The notes beneath the pieces were generated by a model, which had not been told where the DNA came from, did not search any database, and saw only the letters and a list, made by a program, of their open reading frames with translations. A program made the translations under genes and the position numbers. A DNA stretch of 5,368 bases from Pseudobdellovibrionaceae bacterium (lineage in GTDB: Bacteria; Bdellovibrionota; Bdellovibrionia; Bdellovibrionales; JAMPXM01): the NCBI GenBank assembly GCA_913776405.1, contig CAJYOV010000688.1:1-5368 (forward strand). Reading direction: 5' to 3'. This document shows, piece by piece, positions 1 through 5,368 of the stretch (position 1 is the first letter of the stretch; each line of letters begins with the position of its first letter).

Positions 1-367
1 GATCTGCACCGAACACTTTTAGAACCGTGTAGCCGGCTCCACCGCAACGAATTTTGGTGCCAGCTTGGTAGGGAAGACCTGCGACCGCAGCCGTCGTTTC
101 ATTGGCAGGGCTTCTGCCAGATCGCTTTTGACCCGGCGTTCGGTTTTCGATGTCGCTTAGAAGCGATCTTACGCCTTGAACGTAGATGATCCGTTTTTCT
201 TTCGAGAGGCGACTGACTTCGTCGTACGAAAGAACTTTCTTGAAGGATTGAAGCTTCGTTTCCTGAACGTGCGCCTCGACTTTCGAAGACGTTGTCGCAC
301 CGAACGCGAAACTCGGTAGAACAAAAACGCAGATCAAAATCTTGAGTCGATCGAAAACAAACGTCAT
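1..367 (-). CDS. Exported protein of unknown function, N-terminal part (runs off left edge)
   Basis: An open reading frame on the minus strand begins with ATG at 367 and stays open for 122 codons to the window edge, so the C-terminus is missing. Residues 1-23 form a typical Sec signal peptide: a short N-region with Arg and Lys, the hydrophobic core LILICVFVLPSFAF-like, then a probable cleavage near AFGA-T. The mature part has a charged helical stretch (about residues 45-75, with YDEVSRLSKEKR and YVQGVRSLLSDIE), then a basic linker, then a segment with IRCGGAGYTVLK where a Cys may start a second motif. An in-frame stop at 401-403 leaves ATG 367 as the only sensible start, although no strong Shine-Dalgarno is visible. 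It is divergent from the CLC gene. The style recalls small exported proteins of Bdellovibrio relatives, but I recognise no named family, so the function is unknown. The competing frames here look like shadows: this one has the signal peptide. Confidence 0.72.
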   Translation of the reverse strand, partial: MTFVFDRLKILICVFVLPSFAFGATTSSKVEAHVQETKLQSFKKVLSYDEVSRLSKEKRIIYVQGVRSLLSDIENRTPGQKRSGRSPANETTAAVAGLPYQAGTKIRCGGAGYTVLKVFGAD

Positions 368-466
368 CAGAAGGTCTTTTCGGTCTCTCGTGAGCTTCGC
401 TCAAGATCAAATGACCTAGACGTTCGGTTGCATTCACTGAAACCCTTGGCTAGCCTTTCGTTTAAC

Positions 467-1780
467 ATGAAGCCAAGCGCGCCGCCCTCTGGGCTTTTTA
501 AACCCTCTGAGCCCTTGAAACAGACAGAGCTGCCCTTACTCAAGCGATTAGCTCTCGCGATTCCTATCGGCATTGCGTGTGGTCTAGCCTCGGCGCTCTT
601 TCTCTTTCTTCTCGACTACGTCACGCAGATCCGGGTGCGATTCGTAGAACTGCACTATCTTCTTCCACTAGGGGGCGTCATCGTTGGCGGTCTCTACACG
701 ATGTTTGCAACCGCCCGATCTCGGAGGTGCGAAAACAAACGCGCCATCGATTTAGAAAAGGGCAACAACCTTCTCTTAGATGAGTTTCACACGCCTCGCT
801 CGGTCGTTCCGTTTCGGATGGCGCCGCTTGTTTTGATTGGCACGCTGATCACTCACCTCTTCGGCGGCTCGGCTGGTCGCGAGGGAACAGCCGTGCAGAT
901 GGGTGGCACACTTGCAGATCGCATCGGGACGATCTTCAAGATCGCGCTGCACAAACGCCGCTCACTCTTGATGATTGGAATGAGTGCTGGCTTTGGTTCG
1001 GTGTTCGGCGTGCCTTTTGCGGGCGCTGTTTTTGGCATCGAAGTTTTCTCGATCGGTAAACTCGATTACCGAAATTCGATTGAATGCCTGATCGGTGCGC
1101 TCATCGCACATTTCGTGACTCTCGCATGCGGGCTTCATCACACAGCGTACCCGCAAATCGCTTCCGTGCCGCTGACATTCAGGGCAGTCGGCGCTGCTCT
1201 GATGGCAGGAGTTCTATTCGGCTTGACGGCTCGCCTCTTCGTTTACGCAACCGACGGTTTTAAACTCGTGTTCACGCGCATTTCTTCAAGTTCGATGGTG
1301 CGTGCGGCGTGTGGCGGCGCTCTGCTTGCTCTCGCTTTCTACTTAAGCCCGAGCTTGATGAGATTCGCAGGTCTTGGCGTGCCCGTGATTCTCGACTCGT
1401 TTCAGACGCAGCTTGCGCCAAGCGACTGGCTTTTGAAATTGGCGGCGACTGCGTTAACGCTCGGTTCGGGCTTCAAAGGCGGCGAAGTGACGCCGCTTTT
1501 GTTCATCGGCTCAACTCTTGGTAACGCACTTTCAACCTATCTACCGCTTGAACTTCCGACACTCGCGGCGATCGGTCTCGTCGGCGTTTTTGCAGGTGCG
1601 GCCAACACGCCGCTTGCCTGTACCATCATGGCGCTTGAGCTCTTCGGCGTCGCGATTACGCCATATGCAGCGCTCGCTTGTTTTGCCGCATACTACGCGT
1701 CCGGCCACCACGGCATTTACAGCTCTCAGCGAGTCCATCGCCGAAAATGGTCAAAGCTGAAGTTTGCGCCCCGAAGCTGA
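467..1780 (+). CDS. CLC-family transporter, probable CLC-F type fluoride/proton antiporter
   Basis: A 437-residue polytopic membrane protein of the CLC superfamily. GSAGREGTAVQMGG (residues 134-147) carries the gating glutamate E139. GFKGGEVTPLLFIG (335-348) carries E340 and T342. FAGAANTPLACTIMALELFG (375-394) is the conserved late helix, and GHHGIY (412-417) ends in Y417. Canonical chloride CLCs have GSGIP, GREGP and GxFxP. Here the first is replaced by KGNNLLLDE (98-106), the second by GREGT and the third by GGEVTP, which is the CLC-F pattern. The spacings E139-E340 and E139-Y417 match what I recall for E118, E318 and Y396 of the Enterococcus CLC-F. The inferred role is proton-coupled F- export across the inner membrane. 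The reading frame is also open from a TTG at 428 (13 more residues). I prefer ATG 467, although neither start has a clear ribosome site. The 3' end overlaps the convergent oxidoreductase gene by 30 bp. Many databases would label it simply voltage-gated chloride channel protein. Confidence 0.9.
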   Translation: MKPSAPPSGLFKPSEPLKQTELPLLKRLALAIPIGIACGLASALFLFLLDYVTQIRVRFVELHYLLPLGGVIVGGLYTMFATARSRRCENKRAIDLEKGNNLLLDEFHTPRSVVPFRMAPLVLIGTLITHLFGGSAGREGTAVQMGGTLADRIGTIFKIALHKRRSLLMIGMSAGFGSVFGVPFAGAVFGIEVFSIGKLDYRNSIECLIGALIAHFVTLACGLHHTAYPQIASVPLTFRAVGAALMAGVLFGLTARLFVYATDGFKLVFTRISSSSMVRAACGGALLALAFYLSPSLMRFAGLGVPVILDSFQTQLAPSDWLLKLAATALTLGSGFKGGEVTPLLFIGSTLGNALSTYLPLELPTLAAIGLVGVFAGAANTPLACTIMALELFGVAITPYAALACFAAYYASGHHGIYSSQRVHRRKWSKLKFAPRS

Positions 1781-2827
1781 ACTCTGAATTGCCATCTCGA
1801 TGAGTTCGATCACTCTGAGCGCCTCACAAGGATCGACCGGTAACAGCTCAGCCCTATTCAATTCGATTGCGCGCGCAAGCCGATCGTAAAAATCGAGATA
1901 GCAGCCGCGCTCGGTCTGAACACGCTTAGGCTCTGAGGTTTCGCTTTGTTTGAATTCACCAAAAACAGCTTCTGGTTCACGAGCGAAATTTTGATTGCGA
2001 ACCGACATCCCTTCTCTGAGCTGACCCTCTTGCGGATCAAGGCCGAACTTCACATAACTGCCGCCAGAACCGAAGACCCGAAAACGCGGTGTCTCAATCG
2101 CCGCGAAAGAACTCGAGCGCAAGACAACTCGACACGTGTTGTAGCCCAGAACAATTTGAAAGTAGTCGTCGGCCTGCGCTCCCGGCTTCTGAGTGATCAC
2201 ATCGGCCCACAGAGTTTGCGGTTCACCAAAGAGCAAGAGAGCTTGATCGAGAAGATGCGCACCGAGGTCGAACAAGATGCCGGAACCTGGCTCAGCGCGC
2301 TCGCGCCACCGATCAGAGCGGACCGTCGGTCGAAACCGATCAAAATTTGATTCCACCAGATGCAGATCGCCAAGTGCTCGCGTTTCAATAAGCTTCCGAA
2401 CCGTGAGGAAATCGCCGTCCCACCGGCGATTCTGATAAACCGTAACGAACCGGTTCTGTTTTTCTGCGAGAGCGATCAGCTCACGTGCCTCTTGCGATGT
2501 TGTCGCAAATGGCTTTTCAACCACGACATGCTTACCCGAAAGCAAAGCCTCACGACTTAAAAAAAAGTGCTGGGGATTCGGAGCTGCGTTGATGACGATT
2601 TCGACTTCGGAATCCGCGATCAAATCTTGAGCTGAGGCAAACACTCGAGCGCCCGGAAGGGTCTCTCGGACCTCCTGCTCACGGGACGAAGCGACGGCCA
2701 CGATTTCAAATTTGTCGCTTTCGCGAAGTAAGTTTGCATGGAAAACGCGACCTGAAAGGCCAAAGCCGATCAGGCCCACCTTCACTTTTCGACTGCTTTT
2801 AATTTTCTGACCGTCGTTCGACGTCAT
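1751..2827 (-). CDS. Gfo/Idh/MocA family NAD(P)-dependent oxidoreductase, YdgJ/IolW-like
   Basis: A 358-residue cytoplasmic dehydrogenase of normal family length. The N-terminal Rossmann fold shows VKVGLIGFGLSGRVFHA (15-31). The family signature EKPFATT (104-110) contributes the Lys that contacts substrate and nicotinamide. The C-terminal domain has NRRWDGDFLT (133-142), FDRFRPTVRSDRWRE (162-176), GSGILFDLGAHLLDQ (181-195, with probable catalytic D187 and H191) and GSYVKFGLDPQE (256-267). These strings closely resemble E. coli YdgJ and the scyllo-inositol dehydrogenase (NADP+) IolW, so an inositol or related sugar polyol is the likely substrate, by inference. The frame is open from GTG 2833, but AGGTGA at 2834-2839 sits 6 nt before ATG 2827 and would be too close to the GTG, so I start at 2827. 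It lies 18 nt downstream of the GDT1-type gene on the same strand and is probably co-transcribed, which places it under the manganese leader. Its 3' end overlaps the convergent CLC gene. Confidence 0.93.
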   Translation of the reverse strand: MTSNDGQKIKSSRKVKVGLIGFGLSGRVFHANLLRESDKFEIVAVASSREQEVRETLPGARVFASAQDLIADSEVEIVINAAPNPQHFFLSREALLSGKHVVVEKPFATTSQEARELIALAEKQNRFVTVYQNRRWDGDFLTVRKLIETRALGDLHLVESNFDRFRPTVRSDRWRERAEPGSGILFDLGAHLLDQALLLFGEPQTLWADVITQKPGAQADDYFQIVLGYNTCRVVLRSSSFAAIETPRFRVFGSGGSYVKFGLDPQEGQLREGMSVRNQNFAREPEAVFGEFKQSETSEPKRVQTERGCYLDFYDRLARAIELNRAELLPVDPCEALRVIELIEMAIQSSASGRKLQL

Positions 2828-2845
2828 CCACACTCACCTTTCGAG

Positions 2846-3403
2846 TCAATCGAAGCCGACCAAAATGCCTATGCCGAACAGGATAAACAGAATGCATGCG
2901 AACAGGCGAACCCATTTCATTGGAATTCTTGCCAAGAGCTTGTCACCAAGGAAAATTGCAAGTGCGTTTGATGCCATCATTCCGAGAGTTGTTCCGAATG
3001 TGACGGCGACTGTATTCGCGTAACGAGCGCCGAGTGCAATCGTCGCGAGTTGGGTCTTGTCACCCATCTCTGCCAGGAAAAATGCGATCACTGTTGTGAG
3101 AAAAGCGCCGAAGCGGCTTTCACTTTTCAATTCTTCTTCTTTGTCGGGGATTAAGATCCACGCGGCGAACGCGAAGAAGATGATCGCTAGCCCCCATTTG
3201 ATTTGAAACGGCGTAAACCAGCTCGCAACCCAACCCCCTGCATACGCGGCTAAAGCGTGATTGAGAAGAGTCGCAACGAAAACGCCCGCTAGAATCACCC
3301 AGGGCTTGCGATAGCGAGCCGTCAAGACCAGCGCGAGAAGTTGAGTTTTGTCGCCCATTTCACCGGCGAACACGAGAAGAAACGAATTGATCACTGCGTC
3401 CAC
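2846..3403 (-). CDS. TMEM165/GDT1 family (UPF0016) membrane protein, probable Mn2+ exporter
   Basis: A 185-residue inner-membrane protein made of two homologous three-helix halves. Each half carries the family signature E-x-G-D-K-T: EMGDKT at residues 15-20 and AEMGDKTQ at 111-118, the acidic residues that bind the cation. A short charged linker (about 87-97, PDKEEELKSES) separates the halves. Length and layout are standard for bacterial members such as Vibrio MneA and cyanobacterial Mnx, which export Mn2+; animal and yeast relatives move Mn2+ and Ca2+ across the Golgi membrane. The frame is open from GTG 3409, but that codon overlaps the ribosome site AGGAG (3409-3413). GTG 3403 lies 5 nt after it and gives the typical start MDAVINSFLLVFAGEMGDKT, so I choose it. 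The gene is preceded by a leader with a yybP-ykoY-like Mn riboswitch and a terminator, which independently supports a manganese role. The YdgJ-like gene follows after 18 nt. Confidence 0.95.
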   Translation of the reverse strand: MDAVINSFLLVFAGEMGDKTQLLALVLTARYRKPWVILAGVFVATLLNHALAAYAGGWVASWFTPFQIKWGLAIIFFAFAAWILIPDKEEELKSESRFGAFLTTVIAFFLAEMGDKTQLATIALGARYANTVAVTFGTTLGMMASNALAIFLGDKLLARIPMKWVRLFACILFILFGIGILVGFD

Positions 3404-3501
3404 GACCACTCCTATTAAGTGTCAGTTTCGGCCGTTCTCATCGAACTTAGTTTTTTGATCTTGATCGAAGGCACGCAGGATTTCAGCGTGAGATCTAATC
3501 G

Positions 3502-3559
3502 AAAAACGAGACGACGCACGAACCGAAAGTTATTCTTTCGTCCTAAGCGTCAGTCTCGT
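3502..3559 (-). terminator. Intrinsic terminator in the leader of the GDT1 gene
   Basis: Read on the minus strand, ACGAGAC (3559-3553) pairs with GTCTCGT (3512-3506), and GACGC (3551-3547) pairs with GCGTC (3517-3513), with a single bulged T at 3552. After a 6x6 internal loop, CGAAAG (3540-3535) pairs with CTTTCG (3529-3524) around the loop AATAA. The base of the stem runs into TTTTT (3506-3502). That is 12 plus 6 base pairs followed by a U tract, a convincing Rho-independent terminator. It lies about 100 nt before the GDT1 start and directly after the riboswitch-like fold, so it is well placed to be the expression platform of that switch rather than the end of the histidine kinase transcript. 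The U tract has only five residues, so termination may be partial. Confidence 0.8.
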
Positions 3560-3568
3560 CGAAACTTC

Positions 3569-3698
3569 GTTGGTTCAGTTGCGTCCAGCGTCCAGCAACT
3601 GTCGAACCATCTCAGTTTGCGTGTGCCGGGGCTTTGAGCCCAGTCTGTCGACACACACGCTTCGAGAAGGCTCTCGAAGCTAACTACTCCCTAACAAC
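3569..3698 (-). promoter_or_regulatory. Probable yybP-ykoY manganese riboswitch (aptamer)
   Basis: On the minus strand the RNA carries the landmark segments of the yybP-ykoY class in the right order. First is GGGAGUAG (3691-3684; consensus GGGGAGUAG). Next is a perfect 9-bp hairpin, GCUUCGAGA/UCUCGAAGC with loop GCCU (3680-3659). Then comes GUCGACAGACU (consensus like GUCAACAUACU) inside a stem closed by GUGUG/CACAC and capped by GGGCU-CAA-AGCCC (3641-3629). Then GGCACACGC runs into AACUGA, corresponding to the conserved ...GACUGA. A further hairpin follows, GGUU..CAGUUGC/GCAACUGAACC (3608-3572). UAGUU (3686-3682) can pair with AACUG near 3617-3613. This class senses Mn2+ and activates Mn exporters, and the next gene is one. 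Deviations are one G fewer in GGGG and UCGACA for UCAACA. The ends are approximate: AACUUC/GAAGUU (3707-3702 with 3568-3563) could extend the closing stem if transcription starts further upstream. Confidence 0.82.
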
Positions 3699-3704
3699 AC
3701 CGAA

Positions 3705-3732
3705 GTTATAGCGACCGCCGACCTTGAGTCAA
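3705..3732 (-). promoter_or_regulatory. Sigma70-like promoter for the Mn leader, GDT1 and oxidoreductase operon
   Basis: On the minus strand TTGACT (3732-3727; five of six matches to TTGACA) is followed after 16 nt by TATAAC (3710-3705; five of six matches to TATAAT). The predicted transcription start is near 3698, just before the GGGAGUAG element of the riboswitch. It lies immediately after the stop codon of the histidine kinase gene, so the metal operon probably has its own promoter. The -35 box sits inside a perfect inverted repeat. Confidence 0.62.
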
Positions 3733-3743
3733 CTAGACTCAAG
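3723..3743. repeat. Perfect 8-5-8 inverted repeat over kinase stop codon and -35 box
   Basis: CTTGAGTC (3723-3730) and GACTCAAG (3736-3743) are exact reverse complements separated by AACTA. The repeat covers the kinase stop codon (3741-3739) and the -35 hexamer of the downstream promoter. It could be an operator for a repressor of the Mn cassette, or an RNA hairpin protecting the 3' end of the kinase message. No U tract follows on the minus strand, so a classical terminator is unlikely. I do not recognise it as the site of a named regulator. Confidence 0.5.
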
Positions 3744-5157
3744 CGGCCGATTTGCTTTTTCGACCTTGAGCATGCAGAGGCAATTCAAGCACAAAGCAGG
3801 TTCGAGGGCTCTCTTCGTCAAGCGTGAGTCTCCCGCCGTGTGCTGCGGCGATACCATGCGCGACACTCAAGCCAAGCCCCGTGCCTTTGCCAAAAGCTTT
3901 TGTCGTAAAGAATGGCTCCATCAATCGCGCACGAATCTCTGGCGCAATGCCGGCCCCTGAGTCACTCACTCGTAGTCTTAAGCAGGTCTCATCATGGTCG
4001 ATGACAACCGAGATCCATTTCTCGTCTAACGGCTCGACCGCGTCGGCTGCGTTGTTAAGTAAGTTTAAGAGCACCTGACTGAGTTGGGCCGAGTGGCCCG
4101 AGACCGCGAGCGTTGAGCCGTTTCGAGTGTCAGGTGAGACCGAGACTTCAATCGCTACACCCATGAGTTTCAAACGCTCTTGGCAAAACGAGAGTGTTTC
4201 CGAAATCAAGGTTTCGACTTTGATCACCCTTGGGGGATCACTCTGATCTTGTCTTGAGAAATTTTTGAGACCGCCCACTATTTTTGCGATCCGAGCGACG
4301 GTCGAATCCACTTCAATCGCAGCCTCGCGAATATTTGGCAACGAGGGTTCAGCCTCTTCCGACGCTTCTTGAATCGTTTGCGCGCAGACGCTGATGATCG
4401 CAAGTGGTGTGTTGATCTCATGTGCGATGCCGGCAGCCATCTGTCCGAGCGCGGCCATCTTGGTCGACTGAAGGATCTTCGCTTGAGCGTCGATCAGGTC
4501 ACGGCTCAACCGATCTTTTTCTTCGGCGATCTTCCAAGCTTGAAGAACGAAATCGCTTCGCTTGTGCCCGAGCCGCGCCATCGTCAAAGCGAAGAGCCCG
4601 ATCATGACGCCCATCGCGGTCAGAGTTTCATGACCCCGAAGAAATGTCATGACTGCGAGAGGCAGCGACATCGGCAACATCACGGCCGAAAGCGAAAGGC
4701 GTGAGATCGAATACGCGGACGAGGCGCCCGCAATTAAACCGATGTTAATGAGACCTAAGACTAAAACGAACTCTGCCTTCTCAGGCAAAAGTACAGACCC
4801 GGCAACGCCCCACCCGACAGCCGTAAGTGACAGGCCGAACGCGTAAACTCGCTCGTAAAAGACGGCGTCAAAGTCCGGTTCGTTTTTCGCACTTAAGAGG
4901 AAGAGTTTCTGACTCGCAAAACGAAATGCGAAAGCGGCCATCATGAAAGCGAGCCAAACTCGAAGTTCGAGCGCGCTGTGAGCAGTTCGCGTGACATAGG
5001 CATAGGCGAAAATGCTGATGAAGCCGCCCACGAACATCGACGTATTAGTTTCGTATAAAAGGCGAACGCGCCTTTGATCGATCTTCCGGTGAGCGCCCAT
5101 ATCTACGTTTCGGTGTAAGGGGCTGGTGAATGTACCCAATCCGCTAGCCCGAGCCAT
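3739..5157 (-). CDS. Membrane-bound sensor histidine kinase, orphan in this window
   Basis: A 472-residue protein. Residues about 41-196 hold roughly six hydrophobic segments (near 41-56, 66-82, 103-124, 129-148, 156-173, 180-196) with short connecting loops, so it probably senses something in or at the inner membrane. A linker helix (about 205-232) leads to the HisKA box MAALGQMAAGIAHEINTPL, with phospho-acceptor His246. The ATPase domain follows: N box NLLNNAADAV (365-374), G1 box DSGAGI (399-404), F box EPFFTTK (414-420) and G2 box GTGLGLS (425-431). All catalytic motifs look intact. No receiver domain is fused and no response regulator lies nearby, so its partner is unknown. I give the longest start, ATG 5157. 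ATG 5100 (residue 20) is a real alternative because the first 19 residues look unlike the family and the 5157 start lies in a palindrome. Neither has a good ribosome site. The signal it senses cannot be read from the sequence. Confidence 0.93.
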   Translation of the reverse strand: MARASGLGTFTSPLHRNVDMGAHRKIDQRRVRLLYETNTSMFVGGFISIFAYAYVTRTAHSALELRVWLAFMMAAFAFRFASQKLFLLSAKNEPDFDAVFYERVYAFGLSLTAVGWGVAGSVLLPEKAEFVLVLGLINIGLIAGASSAYSISRLSLSAVMLPMSLPLAVMTFLRGHETLTAMGVMIGLFALTMARLGHKRSDFVLQAWKIAEEKDRLSRDLIDAQAKILQSTKMAALGQMAAGIAHEINTPLAIISVCAQTIQEASEEAEPSLPNIREAAIEVDSTVARIAKIVGGLKNFSRQDQSDPPRVIKVETLISETLSFCQERLKLMGVAIEVSVSPDTRNGSTLAVSGHSAQLSQVLLNLLNNAADAVEPLDEKWISVVIDHDETCLRLRVSDSGAGIAPEIRARLMEPFFTTKAFGKGTGLGLSVAHGIAAAHGGRLTLDEESPRTCFVLELPLHAQGRKSKSAA

Positions 5158-5171
5158 GACGAATTCGTCAT
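5156..5171. repeat. 16-bp perfect palindrome at the kinase start
   Basis: ATGACGAATTCGTCAT is exactly self-complementary and covers the most upstream ATG of the histidine kinase frame. Perfect 16-bp palindromes at gene starts are often dimeric repressor operators, but I know of no regulator with this site. If it is an operator near the promoter, the kinase would more likely start at ATG 5100. Confidence 0.4.
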
Positions 5172-5368
5172 TGTGGCCAATAAAGCCGCTTTAGGGCACC
5201 TCCGGCTAACTGGTTACGCATCGACGTCCAGCCCGCGCGCTAAAATTGCCGCCAGATCCTCATAATTGGATCTCAAGGCAACTCAGCGGTGGCGTCTCGT
5301 TTGCTCTCTTCGGGTTCCAGGGAAATCACGATGCGAATCATACACAGAGCCCCAGGGCCAAGATCATT
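5172..5368. other. Region upstream of the kinase with no identified gene
   Basis: No convincing complete gene or RNA gene is visible. A perfect inverted repeat, TAAAGC-C-GCTTTA, lies at 5181-5193. A GGAGGTG string on the minus strand (5204-5198) looks like a strong ribosome site but has no start codon at proper spacing. A 31-codon open stretch enters from the right edge on the minus strand and stops at 5273; it could be the tail of a gene, but it is too short to judge. The kinase promoter is presumably here; I could not assign clear -35 and -10 boxes. Confidence 0.4.

Noticed and set aside
362..370. CTGATGAC on the minus strand, resembling a conserved part of the fluoride (crcB) riboswitch
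   Set aside because: It is the start region of the left-edge gene, lies on the opposite strand to the CLC gene, and the GGNGAUGG and pseudoknot parts of the class are absent.
391..403. TGAGC-TTC-GCTCA hairpin in the divergent intergenic region
   Set aside because: Only five base pairs with no U tract and no recognised site; not enough for a terminator or operator call.
99..437. 112-codon minus-strand frame at the left
   Set aside because: Another frame of the same strand starts at 367 with a clear signal peptide and stays open to the edge; this one has an Arg/Ser-rich, non-protein-like composition.
428..466. TTGCAT and TAGCCT spaced as a possible promoter for the CLC gene
   Set aside because: Poor match in both boxes, and it would place the transcription start almost on the ATG.
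1946..2350. 134-codon plus-strand frame opposite the dehydrogenase
   Set aside because: Fully antisense to a gene with strong family motifs; no family features of its own.
3419..3637. 72-codon plus-strand frame in the gap before the GDT1 gene
   Set aside because: Lies antisense to the riboswitch and terminator, has no ribosome site, and its basic, low-complexity product is typical of a chance frame.
5273..5368. 31-codon open stretch entering from the right on the minus strand
   Set aside because: Could be the C-terminus of an upstream gene, but it is too short and featureless to support.

Overview
The window looks like ordinary chromosomal DNA of a Gram-negative bacterium with intermediate base composition. 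The cut-off secreted protein at the left edge has the style of small exported proteins of the Bdellovibrio group (Bdellovibrionota). That is a weak, memory-based lineage hint. Nothing suggests a mobile element, CRISPR array, prophage, rRNA or tRNA.

Layout from left to right. (1) On the minus strand, the N-terminal 122 codons of an exported protein with a clear signal peptide run off the left edge. (2) Divergent from it, on the plus strand, lies a CLC-family transporter whose motifs fit the CLC-F fluoride/proton antiporter branch. (3) Its 3' end overlaps by 30 bp, tail to tail, a minus-strand Gfo/Idh/MocA oxidoreductase closely resembling E. coli YdgJ and B. subtilis IolW. (4) 18 nt upstream of the oxidoreductase, on the same strand, is a TMEM165/GDT1 (UPF0016) membrane protein, a family of manganese exporters. 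(5) The roughly 330 bp in front of it are not empty. They hold a sigma70-like promoter, a folded RNA that I read as a yybP-ykoY manganese riboswitch, and a strong intrinsic terminator before the GDT1 start. (6) Next on the minus strand is a membrane-anchored histidine kinase with about six N-terminal membrane segments and no response regulator in view. (7) The last ~200 bp hold no gene I can identify.

The most informative unit is the minus-strand cassette promoter, Mn riboswitch, terminator, GDT1 Mn exporter, YdgJ-like dehydrogenase. The inferred logic is that excess Mn2+ binds the leader RNA, lets transcription pass the terminator, and switches on Mn2+ export. The dehydrogenase would be co-expressed, which has no obvious textbook explanation. 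The CLC-F gene is a second ion-detoxification function, but it is not preceded by a recognisable fluoride riboswitch.
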